From contig NZ_QRWD01000031.1 of the NCBI RefSeq assembly GCF_003459505.1, forward strand, positions 1-5,951: a stretch of DNA of 5,951 nt, written 5' to 3'. Under the pieces are notes generated by a model, which searched no databases, was not told the DNA's origin, and saw only the letters and a list, made by a program, of their open reading frames with translations. A program made the position numbers and the translations under genes. The stretch comes from Collinsella sp. AF20-14LB. Its GTDB lineage: Bacteria > Actinomycetota > Coriobacteriia > Coriobacteriales > Coriobacteriaceae. Positions 1 to 5,713 of this stretch are shown here, piece after piece; the first letter of the stretch is position 1; each line of letters begins with the position of its first letter.

Positions 1-49
1 GGGCTCTCAATGTTTTATGTCCTGCTCATATCGTCTCTGCCGGCAGTCT

Positions 50-270
50 GGGACACTCCTTGCCATGGCCCGCGCCAGCAGCAGACACCACTTCACAGCT
101 CCGTCACAGGTGTAGCGGCTTTGTGTTGCCGCTAAAAACGCTGATTGAGCCTGCGGGCGAAGGGCATAAAGCAGTTGAGCGAAAACGGTTTGCCCCTTTC
201 CCGTTCGCTCGAGGATCATGTCCCCCTTTTCCGCGGAAACCCCGGCAGTTGCGAAGAGCTGCCGGGGTTT
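50..270 (+). ncRNA. Candidate structured RNA ending in an intrinsic terminator
   Basis: No credible protein gene covers the first 400 bases, but several complementary segments nest consistently. Seen by eye: a closing helix 50-55 with 219-224, extended by 58-61 with 211-214; 68-73 with 153-158 (GCCCGC/GCGGGC); 76-79 with 140-143; an arm 85-89 with 109-113; an adjacent hairpin 114-119 with 128-133; and a strong bulged hairpin 177-188 with 201-210. The loop of that last hairpin (191-195) can also pair with 162-166, giving a possible pseudoknot. The terminator at 237-270 would end the transcript on this strand. I do not recognise the family. Known RNAs of similar size and complexity, such as the raiA motif of Firmicutes and Actinobacteria, are worth testing, but I cannot confirm one. 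The 5' end and promoter are not identified, and 1-49 shows nothing clear. Short GC-rich helices occur by chance, so the fold is a hypothesis. Confidence 0.4.
237..270 (+). terminator. Strong intrinsic terminator hairpin
   Basis: A perfect 12-bp stem, AAACCCCGGCAG (237-248) with its complement at 259-270, encloses a 10-base loop. On the + strand it runs into a T-rich tail (TTTCTGTCGTCTT), so + is the more likely direction. The A/T pairs at its base could allow weaker function on the other strand. It separates whatever is transcribed from the left from gluQRS, which has its own promoter. Confidence 0.75.
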
Positions 271-302
271 CTGTCGTCTTAGGTGCCGAGTTGATGGACA
301 GG

Positions 303-423
303 TATCAAAGCACCGAGTCTGCGACCCGCCATACGCAATGAGGGGCCTCGACAACTTGCGGACCACAGTGACGCCTCCCCATCGCGCCCCGCGCTATACT
401 CGTCCGCATGGATATCAAAGCAC
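303..423. repeat. 11-base direct repeat around the gluQRS start
   Basis: TATCAAAGCAC occurs at 303-313 and again at 413-423, just inside the gluQRS reading frame. Both copies are preceded by ATGGA, directly at 408 and after a four-base insertion at 294. An exact 11-mer recurring within 120 bases is unlikely by chance. It may be a duplicated start-site remnant or a paired binding site. No function can be assigned. Confidence 0.45.
395..400 (+). promoter_or_regulatory. -10 box of a probable leaderless promoter for gluQRS
   Basis: TATACT matches the primary sigma factor -10 consensus closely and ends seven bases before the ATG at 408, so transcription should begin at or next to the start codon. 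No Shine-Dalgarno sequence lies between them. This arrangement is typical of leaderless genes, which are common in Actinobacteria. A good -35 hexamer at the usual spacing is not visible. Confidence 0.6.
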
Positions 424-1412
424 GCAACATAGCAACGCCCGCCGTGGCCACGTCGACGGCGACTCCCTCTCCCACCCCCGTCGTGGGCCGCTTTGCCCCG
501 TCGCCCTCGGGCCGCATGCACCTGGGCAACGTGTTCAGCTGCCTGTGTGCGTGGCTTTCGGCCCGCAGCCAGGGCGGCAGCATCGTGTTGCGCATCGAGG
601 ATCTGGACGATCGCTGCAAGCGCCCGGAACTTGCCGCTCAACTGATTGACGACCTAGCCTGGCTGGGACTCGAGTGGGACGAAGGCCCCTATTACCAGCA
701 CGATCGCCTGGATCTGTATGAAGCCGCCCTGCGCCGTCTGCAAGACGCCGACCTCACCTACCCCTGCTTTTGCACGCGCGCCGAGCTCCACGCCGCAAGC
801 GCGCCGCACGCCAGCGACGGCACGCCCATCTACCGCGGCGCCTGCCGAAACCTTTCTGCCAAAGAAATCGCCCGCCGCAGTGCTCTGCGCGCCCCAGCCA
901 CGCGTCTGCGCGTGCCCACCGTCGATGATCTCGCAGACGACGTGATCGAATTCGTGGACCGCACGTATGGTGCCCAATGCGAGGCGCTCGCCACTGAGTG
1001 CGGCGACTTTTTGGTGCGCCGCAGCGACGGCGTGTTTGCCTATCAGCTGGCCGTGGTGGTCGATGACGCCGCCATGGGCGTCACCGAGGTCGTGCGCGGA
1101 TGCGATCTGCTGGGTTCCACGCCGCGCCAGATCTATCTGCAGCATCTGCTGGGACTGCCCATGCCGCGCTACGCGCACATTCCGCTGCTCATGTCACCGG
1201 ACGGCCGCCGCCTTTCCAAGCGCGATCGCGATCTGGACCTGGGAGAGCTCCGCGCCCGCTTTGGCACACCCGAGGCACTGCTGGGCTGGCTCGCCGGGCA
1301 AACGGGCATCGTGCCGGACACCACGCCGCGCTCTGCCGAGCAACTGGTCGAGCACTTTAGCTGGGACGTTATCCGCGCACACCGGGAGAACATCACTGTA
1401 ACGGCCGAGTAG
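408..1412 (+). CDS. gluQRS: Glutamyl-Q tRNA(Asp) synthetase (GluQRS)
   Basis: This is a paralogue of glutamyl-tRNA synthetase that activates glutamate and attaches it to the queuosine base at position 34 of tRNA(Asp), in the cytoplasm. The 334 residues cover only the class I catalytic core and lack the anticodon-binding half of a full GltX, as expected for the family. Seen: the entry motif GRFAPSPSGRMHLGN (27-41) with HLGN replacing HIGH; RIEDLD (62-67); a zinc site CFC...Y...C (Cys120, Cys122, Tyr142, Cys146); and a KMSKS equivalent RLSKR (268-272). About 25 N-terminal residues, rich in Ala, Thr and Pro, precede the catalytic fold and look disordered. The start at 408 is chosen because TATACT lies seven bases upstream; there is no ribosome binding site. 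The gene stands alone, converging on the phosphoesterase with 15 bases between stops and no obvious terminator. Family assignment is firm; substrate depends on the host making or salvaging queuosine. Confidence 0.9.
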   Translation: MDIKARNIATPAVATSTATPSPTPVVGRFAPSPSGRMHLGNVFSCLCAWLSARSQGGSIVLRIEDLDDRCKRPELAAQLIDDLAWLGLEWDEGPYYQHDRLDLYEAALRRLQDADLTYPCFCTRAELHAASAPHASDGTPIYRGACRNLSAKEIARRSALRAPATRLRVPTVDDLADDVIEFVDRTYGAQCEALATECGDFLVRRSDGVFAYQLAVVVDDAAMGVTEVVRGCDLLGSTPRQIYLQHLLGLPMPRYAHIPLLMSPDGRRLSKRDRDLDLGELRARFGTPEALLGWLAGQTGIVPDTTPRSAEQLVEHFSWDVIRAHRENITVTAE

Positions 1413-1427
1413 CCGCTCACTCCACCC

Positions 1428-2153
1428 CTACGCAACATCCCAGGGCTGGAGTTCGTCGCCCAGGCGAACGATGCAGTCGTAGAGCACGGTATGGCGCTCG
1501 GCCGGGTTGGCATCCCGATGGAAATGCCCGTAATACCAGCACTTGTAATCCAAGCGGTCTTCCAGCTCATCGAAAAATGCCGTAAGCCGATCAACGGCGG
1601 GGTAATTCCAGCCGGGTGCCGGATAAAGCGTGGGCGAAAGCATGCGCGTAGAGCAGGTGTGGGTGACCACGTAGTCGACCTTCCAACCCACGCTGTCGAG
1701 CTTTGCCCGCGCCTCCTCAAAGTTGCGCTCGTCCGGCAGTTCCTGCGGCCACCAGCTGGAATAGGGAATGCGGTATTCTTTGTCCACGCTCGTGGCGCCG
1801 CCCATGGTAAAGATCGTTGAGCCGTCGAGCTCAAAAACCTCGCCGCGCGTCAGGCGCCGTATGGGGGAGGTATCCGACAGACGCTGCGTCAGCCCACCGT
1901 GCCACAGCTCCATGGGACGCTCCGCCCAGTGATCGAAACGCTCGTGGTTGCCGTCGACGAACAGCACGGTATAGGGGCGCGACTCCAGCCATGCGATATC
2001 GGCGCATTCCTCGGCAGAATAATCCCACGGAAAGCCAAAGTCGCCCGCGATGATGAGATAGTCGTCGCTCGTCAGACTATCCCCAAGTTCCCAGTCGCGC
2101 AGCTTTTGCATGTCGATGCCACCGTGTACATCGCCCGTCACATAGACCGTCAT
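1428..2153 (-). CDS. Calcineurin-like metallophosphoesterase
   Basis: This is a 241-residue cytoplasmic enzyme of the two-metal metallophosphoesterase superfamily. The motifs are in canonical order: GDVHG (7-11; Asp8 and His10), GDFG (37-40; Asp38), GNHE (68-71; Asn69 and His70), a metal-ligand histidine in VVTHT (His165) and GHFH (209-212; His210 and His212). All expected ligands are present, so the enzyme should be active on a phosphoester, but the substrate cannot be read from sequence. There is no signal peptide or membrane segment. The start at 2153 is preferred because GGTGATC, complementary to the 16S rRNA tail, lies just upstream and the protein then begins directly at the first catalytic strand. 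An in-frame ATG at 2189 would add 12 unconserved-looking residues. The gene lies 85 bases downstream of a small membrane-protein gene on the same strand and may share its transcript. Confidence 0.9.
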   Translation of the reverse strand: MTVYVTGDVHGGIDMQKLRDWELGDSLTSDDYLIIAGDFGFPWDYSAEECADIAWLESRPYTVLFVDGNHERFDHWAERPMELWHGGLTQRLSDTSPIRRLTRGEVFELDGSTIFTMGGATSVDKEYRIPYSSWWPQELPDERNFEEARAKLDSVGWKVDYVVTHTCSTRMLSPTLYPAPGWNYPAVDRLTAFFDELEDRLDYKCWYYGHFHRDANPAERHTVLYDCIVRLGDELQPWDVA

Positions 2154-2155
2154 CG

Positions 2156-2162
2156 GATCACC
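2156..2162 (-). promoter_or_regulatory. Ribosome binding site deciding the phosphoesterase start
   Basis: Read on the minus strand, GGTGATC ends two bases before the ATG at 2153 and is exactly complementary to the GATCACC part of the conserved 16S rRNA 3' end. In that register the core GG sits seven bases from the start codon. No comparable site precedes the alternative ATG at 2189. Confidence 0.6.
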
Positions 2163-2197
2163 ACTTCCCTGCAAGTCGCTAGCCCGCATTCTGCACG

Positions 2198-2204
2198 ATT
2201 ACTA
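2198..2204 (-). promoter_or_regulatory. Possible -10 box for the phosphoesterase
   Basis: On the minus strand TAGTAAT lies eight bases before the alternative ATG at 2189. It could place a transcript start there, giving either a leader of about 36 bases to the ATG at 2153 or a leaderless start at 2189. There is no convincing -35 element, so this is weak. Confidence 0.3.
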
Positions 2205-2238
2205 AGCTAACCGTTCCAGCCCTTCCATCCCTTAGGGC

Positions 2239-2478
2239 TTACCCCTCGTTCTTCCATCCAAACGGGTCAAGCACCCAAAAAACCAGATCGAGCAAGCCGC
2301 CGGTCATCATGGCGCCGGCAAGGGCCATGCAAACGTGCAGGGAACTGGCACTTCGGAGCACGTCGAATGGCCCCAGAACAGCCAGCAGCGCGACCGCTGC
2401 GCCGGCTACGCACAGCGCGAGGCACGGCCCCGCGTCCTTGACGCACTTCTTTGCGAGATGCTTGGTGTTGTCACTCAT
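2239..2478 (-). CDS. Small two-segment membrane protein, unknown function
   Basis: This 79-residue protein is not recognised. A charged, Lys-rich N-terminus (residues 1-15) is followed by two hydrophobic stretches, about 17-39 and 47-70, with a short polar turn between them. The tail DPFGWKNEG is short and polar. The pattern fits a small integral membrane hairpin. The start at 2478 is chosen because AAGGAG (2489-2494 on the minus strand) lies ten bases upstream; the frame is open further to 2628, but that extension crosses the binding site and has no membrane-protein character. Two cysteines lie in the first hydrophobic stretch (Cys19, Cys23), one before it (Cys12) and one in the second (Cys50). 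The phosphoesterase gene follows 85 bases downstream on the same strand, so the two may be co-transcribed. A short GC hairpin at 2218-2239 lies between them but lacks a T tract. Confidence 0.6.
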   Translation of the reverse strand: MSDNTKHLAKKCVKDAGPCLALCVAGAAVALLAVLGPFDVLRSASSLHVCMALAGAMMTGGLLDLVFWVLDPFGWKNEG

Positions 2479-2639
2479 CAATATCGAACTCCTTAGAGGG
2501 TCGTTGTTTGGGTACATGCCGCCGCGGCAGAGCAGGACGGCAGGGTAAGTGTCACATGTCGTGCGGACATCCATGGGGAAACCGCCTGCTCGACCAACCC
2601 TTGACGCCGTTTTGCACCGGCACCCCATCCCCCGCTATT

Positions 2640-2820
2640 GAGGTCTAATACTTTTCCGCGAAGTGAACGTCTGTTTTTTGGCCCCCTGGAGCATCCGCAT
2701 TTTTCAACGGCATAAACGCAGGATTCTGGCACCGAAACCGCAGGAAACGGCACCTCTAAAGTGTCGATGCTTCGAGGGTCCGATTTAGCTCGTTCACTTC
2801 TCGGAAAAGTATTAGACCTC
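2640..2820. repeat. Inverted-repeat (MITE-like) element, copy 1
   Basis: This 181-bp element has 30-base terminal inverted repeats at 2640-2669 and 2791-2820 that match with a single mismatch; the outer ends read GAGGTCTAATACTTTTCC and its complement. A second, imperfect inner pair (GGAGCATC near the left, GATGCTTC near the right) would extend the fold into one long cruciform or RNA hairpin. There is no open reading frame and no transposase, so it would be non-autonomous if mobile. No target-site duplication is visible in the flanks. A related copy in the same orientation lies at 5714-5896, which shows that this is a dispersed repeat. Whether it is a MITE, a REP-like element or a conserved RNA gene cannot be settled from two copies. 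Confidence 0.85.
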
Positions 2821-2922
2821 GTCGGCAGCAGCCCAAAAGGCGAGTCGTTTCTCCCCCGCGCAACCCAATAGACACATTCCGCTCCTCCCTCACGCCACCC
2901 AAAAACTCATCCAACATTAATC

Positions 2923-2950
2923 TTGGCTCAAGAATCGCTTAATCTATAAC
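2923..2950 (+). promoter_or_regulatory. Promoter of the UBA/DUF4342-two-component operon
   Basis: TTGGCT (2923-2928) and TATAAC (2945-2950) are separated by 16 bases, a reasonable primary sigma factor promoter. A second A/T-rich box, TATAGA (2957-2962), lies too far from the -35 for the same promoter. Transcription would start near 2957 and give a leader of roughly 110 bases before the ATG at 3069. Confidence 0.55.
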
Positions 2951-2980
2951 CTGCACTATAGAGTTCGACCGAGGGCGGGG

Positions 2981-3037
2981 CGGCGGCGCGCAACGCAGGC
3001 CGCCGAACGCAACGCTCGCGCCCGGGCAGATCGCCCG
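2981..3037 (+). promoter_or_regulatory. Two hairpins in the operon leader
   Basis: CGGCGGC (2981-2987) pairs with GCCGCCG (2999-3005), with an inner GCG/CGC helix (2988-2990 with 2994-2996). CGGGC (3023-3027) pairs with GCCCG (3033-3037) around a five-base loop. Neither is followed by a T tract, so they are not terminators. They could affect mRNA stability or translation, or simply reflect high GC. I recognise no riboswitch class. Confidence 0.35.
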
Positions 3038-3068
3038 ACGTCGCGCCCATCGAACGAAAGGACAGGTC

Positions 3069-3611
3069 ATGGACGACCTCGAAAAAGTTGAAACCATCCG
3101 CACCAAGTGCAACGTGAGCTACACCGATGCCAAGGCCGCGCTCGACGCCGCCGACGGCAACGTTCTGGACGCCATCATTTGGCTTGAGTCGCAGGGCAAG
3201 ACCCAGACCACATCGGCGCATGCCGCCACCGAGTCCGCACCAGTCGATGAGCCCTCTGCCGAGATGGTCGCCGCGCAGGCCGCCTACGAAAAGTCGAGCG
3301 AAAAGACCGACTTCTCCAAGAAGATGGACAGCGTGTGGGAGTACCTCAAAAAGCTCTTCCGCCTGAGTCTGGACACCAAGTTTATCGCCACGCGCCGCGA
3401 TGCGATCATCCTCAACATTCCCATCCTGATCCCCATCGTCGCGCTGTTTGCCTGGGGCGCCACGATATGGCTGATGCTGATTGGCCTGTTCTTTGGCATG
3501 CGCTACCGCATCGACAGCGACGGTGATGTACCCGGCAGCATCAATAACCTGATGGATCACGCCGCCGACGCCGCAGACGACATCAAGCAAAATCTCAACG
3601 ACGACAAGTAA
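3069..3611 (+). CDS. UBA/TS-N domain and DUF4342 membrane protein
   Basis: This 180-residue protein has two parts. Residues about 4-41 resemble the UBA-like TS-N fold at the N-terminus of elongation factor Ts (pattern VETIR...AKAALDAADGN...AIIWLE), a small three-helix bundle used for protein contacts. A polar, Ala/Glu/Ser-rich linker (about 42-80) leads to a C-terminal DUF4342-like region (about 81-150) with a long hydrophobic stretch at 112-143 that is membrane-embedded, either one long helix or a re-entrant pair. Basic residues (RLSLDTKFIATRR) precede it, suggesting that the N-terminal part is cytoplasmic. The acidic tail (151-180) is polar. AAAGGA (3057-3062) lies six bases before the ATG. 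The regulator gene follows after 18 bases, so the gene is first in that operon. Function is unknown; a role as an accessory to, or target of, the two-component pair is inferred only from position. Confidence 0.85.
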   Translation: MDDLEKVETIRTKCNVSYTDAKAALDAADGNVLDAIIWLESQGKTQTTSAHAATESAPVDEPSAEMVAAQAAYEKSSEKTDFSKKMDSVWEYLKKLFRLSLDTKFIATRRDAIILNIPILIPIVALFAWGATIWLMLIGLFFGMRYRIDSDGDVPGSINNLMDHAADAADDIKQNLNDDK

Positions 3612-3629
3612 TCGCAGACGGGGGCACGT

Positions 3630-4415
3630 ATGGCACGAATCCTGATTGTAGAGGACGAGGAGAAAATCGCCCGCTTTGTGACGCTCGAGCTGGAGCACGA
3701 GGGTTACCAGGTAGAGCACGCCGCCGACGGCCGCACCGCCGTGGACCTGGCGCTGGAGCGCGACTACGATCTGATTCTGCTCGACGTACTGTTGCCGCAG
3801 CTCAACGGTATGGAAGTGCTGCGGCGCATCCGCAAGCACAAGGATGTGCCGGTGATTATGGTCACCGCGCGCGATGCCGTGATGGACAAGGTTGCCGGGC
3901 TCGATGCCGGCGCCGACGATTACCTGACCAAGCCGTTTGCGATTGAGGAGCTGTTCGCACGGATCCGCGTGGCGTTGAAGCGCTCGGAGGCCATGCGGGC
4001 GGCTTCGGGCGTAGCTGGCGTCGGCGCCGGAGCGGGCATGGCGGGCGTCGCGGGCGAGAAGGCCACCTCGATGCCCCCGGCCAGTGACATGGCCCAGACC
4101 CCTGCCTCGCCCTCCCCTGCCACACTCACCGTGGGATCGGTTGCGCTCGACCCCGACCGCCGCGAAGTCACGGTCGGCGGCTCGCCCATCGCGCTCACGG
4201 CCCGCGAGTTCGACGTCCTCGCCCTGCTTATGGCGCACGCCGGCACCGTGCTCACGCGCGAGCGCATCGCGCATGAGGCGCTAGGCTACGACTACGTGGG
4301 CGATACCAACAATGTCGATGTGCACATCGCACATTTGCGCGCCAAGATCGAAGACGCTGGCGGCGCCCGCATCATCCAGACCGTGCGCGGGGTGGGCTAT
4401 GTCTGCCGCGCATAA
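3630..4415 (+). CDS. OmpR/PhoB-family response regulator
   Basis: This is a DNA-binding transcription factor controlled by phosphorylation. The receiver domain (about 3-117) has the acidic pocket EDE (8-10), phospho-acceptor Asp52 in LLDVLLP, the switch residue Thr79 in MVTARD and Lys101 in LTKPF. The winged-helix output domain (about 166-259) shows the family pattern LTAREFDVLALL (189-200), NNVDVHIAHLRAKI (227-240) and the closing IQTVRGVGYVCR wing. All key residues are present, so it should be functional. The interdomain linker (about 120-165) is unusually long and rich in Gly, Ala and Pro; typical linkers in this family are much shorter. A G-rich site (3620-3624) lies five bases before the ATG. 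The gene sits 18 bases after the UBA/DUF4342 gene and overlaps the kinase gene by 17 bases. Target genes are not known; self-regulation from 2923-2950 is plausible but not shown. Confidence 0.95.
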   Translation: MARILIVEDEEKIARFVTLELEHEGYQVEHAADGRTAVDLALERDYDLILLDVLLPQLNGMEVLRRIRKHKDVPVIMVTARDAVMDKVAGLDAGADDYLTKPFAIEELFARIRVALKRSEAMRAASGVAGVGAGAGMAGVAGEKATSMPPASDMAQTPASPSPATLTVGSVALDPDRREVTVGGSPIALTAREFDVLALLMAHAGTVLTRERIAHEALGYDYVGDTNNVDVHIAHLRAKIEDAGGARIIQTVRGVGYVCRA

Positions 4416-5694
4416 CGCCGAGGCCAAGCGCGTCACCTCCATCGCCCGCGCCATCAACTGGGGCTATATGTGGCGCCGCTTGATGAGCTACGTCTGGCTC
4501 GATCTGTTGCTGATGGTGATTGCGGCGGCGATCCTCGTCTATGGATACAACCAGACGCTGCCCGACAGCGCGTTTACCGCAGGCTGGATTCCCGGCGCCA
4601 CCGTTCACGGCATGTCGCTGACGCCCGCACGCGGCTGGGACCTGACAACGCTCACCTATACCGTCGAGTTTGCGCGTACCACCAAGACCTTCCCCTTCGC
4701 GCAGGACCTCGTCGCGCTATGGCCTCTCTACCTTGTCGTTATGGGTTGGCAGGTCATCAGCGTGCTCAACATGCTCGGCGGCGCCCGCCGCGTGCGCCGC
4801 ACCATGGCGCCGCTCAACGACCTTGCCTTGCGCGTGGACGAGCTCGGCCGTATGCAGCTCTCCGGCGGCAAGATGGAAACGCTGGAGCAGGCCATCGAGC
4901 GCGCAAGCGTCGACTCGCCGAGCGTCACCACCGGCGACGCCGACCTGGCAAGCATCGAGGTCGCACTCAACCGCCTGCTGCGCCAGATGCAAGAGGCCAA
5001 GCTGCAGCAGATGCGCTTTGTCAACGATGCGAGCCACGAGCTGCGCACGCCCATCGCGGTGATTCAGGGCTACGTGAACATGCTCGACCGCTGGGGTAAA
5101 AACGACCCGGACGTACTGGCAGAGTCCATCGCCTCGCTCAAGGCCGAAAGCGAGCACATGCAGGAGCTCGTGGAGCAGCTGCTGTTTTTGGCGCGCGGCG
5201 ATGCCGGACGCACGGCCCTGCGGCATGCGAATACCAACCTGGCCGCACTGGTCGGCGAGGTATGCGAGGAGTCGCAGATGATCGATGCCGAGCACACGTA
5301 TCGGCTGGCTTTTGACGCCTTGCTTGCCAGCGACCCGCGCTGCGACGCGCCCGTCGACGTGGCGCTCGTGAAGCAGGCTCTGCGCGTGATCGTGCAAAAC
5401 GCCGCCAAGTACTCGGATGCGGGAACGACCGTCACATTTGGCATAACGCCCAATGCGGGCTTGGGCACGATCGACATAAGTGTTGAGGACGAGGGCATCG
5501 GCATGAACCAGGAATCCGCAGCTCACGCGTTCGAGCGGTTCTACCGCGCCGACAACGCGCGCGATGCCGGCGCGCAGGGCTCGGGTCTGGGGCTTGCCAT
5601 TGCCAAGTGGATCGTCGATAGCCATGGCGGTGTCATCGGTGTGACCTCGGTCGAAGGGGTCGGCAGCCGCTTTACGATTCGCCTGCCACGGTAG
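4399..5694 (+). CDS. Membrane sensor histidine kinase
   Basis: This 431-residue partner kinase of the preceding regulator has two membrane segments, about 31-50 and 104-126, enclosing an extracytoplasmic sensor loop of roughly 50 residues with no recognised fold and no cysteine. A linker (about 127-205) takes the place of HAMP but does not match it clearly. The dimerisation and phosphotransfer domain carries His213 in NDASHELRTP. The ATPase domain has an N box (Asn334 in VQNAAKYSD), G1 DEGIGM (364-369), F box FERFYRAD (378-385) and G2 GSGLGLAIA (394-402). All catalytic motifs are intact. The start at 4399 is chosen because GGGGTGGG (4389-4396) precedes it and it gives the usual short overlap with the regulator (17 bases). 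The frame is open to 4312, but that part only shadows the regulator. The signal sensed is unknown. A copy of the inverted-repeat element starts 19 bases after the stop codon. Confidence 0.95.
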   Translation: MSAAHNAEAKRVTSIARAINWGYMWRRLMSYVWLDLLLMVIAAAILVYGYNQTLPDSAFTAGWIPGATVHGMSLTPARGWDLTTLTYTVEFARTTKTFPFAQDLVALWPLYLVVMGWQVISVLNMLGGARRVRRTMAPLNDLALRVDELGRMQLSGGKMETLEQAIERASVDSPSVTTGDADLASIEVALNRLLRQMQEAKLQQMRFVNDASHELRTPIAVIQGYVNMLDRWGKNDPDVLAESIASLKAESEHMQELVEQLLFLARGDAGRTALRHANTNLAALVGEVCEESQMIDAEHTYRLAFDALLASDPRCDAPVDVALVKQALRVIVQNAAKYSDAGTTVTFGITPNAGLGTIDISVEDEGIGMNQESAAHAFERFYRADNARDAGAQGSGLGLAIAKWIVDSHGGVIGVTSVEGVGSRFTIRLPR

Positions 5695-5713
5695 GGATGC
5701 CCCCTCGTGGATC

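Larger units (their letters stand above)
2479..3068. other. Divergent intergenic region, about 590 bases
   Basis: No protein gene is supported here. From the left it holds the leader of the small membrane-protein gene (2479-2639, no clear promoter seen), the first inverted-repeat element (2640-2820), about 100 bases with no recognised feature (2821-2922), the promoter of the two-component operon (2923-2950) and its GC-rich leader (to 3068). Base composition is visibly more A/T-rich in the element and around 2840-2960 than in the flanking genes. Confidence 0.7.

Noticed and set aside
114..138. Minus-strand terminator (6-bp stem followed by T5)
   Set aside because: The stem is short and no minus-strand gene leads into it; it fits better as one arm of the candidate RNA.
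7..366. Minus-strand 119-codon open frame across the left intergenic region
   Set aside because: It runs through the perfect terminator hairpin, has no ribosome binding site and no recognisable domain. The same bases are better explained by RNA structure.
1..407. tRNA, 5S rRNA, tmRNA or RNase P RNA
   Set aside because: None of their signature sequences (T-loop with CCA end, conserved 5S boxes, tmRNA ends, RNase P P4 core) is present on either strand.
654..1178. Minus-strand 174-codon open frame
   Set aside because: It is a shadow inside gluQRS, with no supporting motif or start site.
408..1412. Truncated full-length glutamyl-tRNA synthetase (broken gltX)
   Set aside because: The length, intact motifs at both ends, zinc-site spacing and own promoter fit GluQRS; there is no leftover anticodon-binding sequence downstream.
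2218..2239. Terminator after the small membrane-protein gene
   Set aside because: A 6-bp stem (2218-2223 with 2234-2239) exists but overlaps the stop codon and lacks a following T tract on the minus strand.
2928..4274. Minus-strand 448-codon open frame
   Set aside because: It is antisense to the UBA/DUF4342 and regulator genes, spans their promoter, and has the Arg/Gly/His-rich composition typical of an antisense shadow in GC-rich DNA.
4717..5625. Minus-strand 302-codon open frame
   Set aside because: It is antisense to an intact histidine kinase with all catalytic motifs, and shows no domain of its own.
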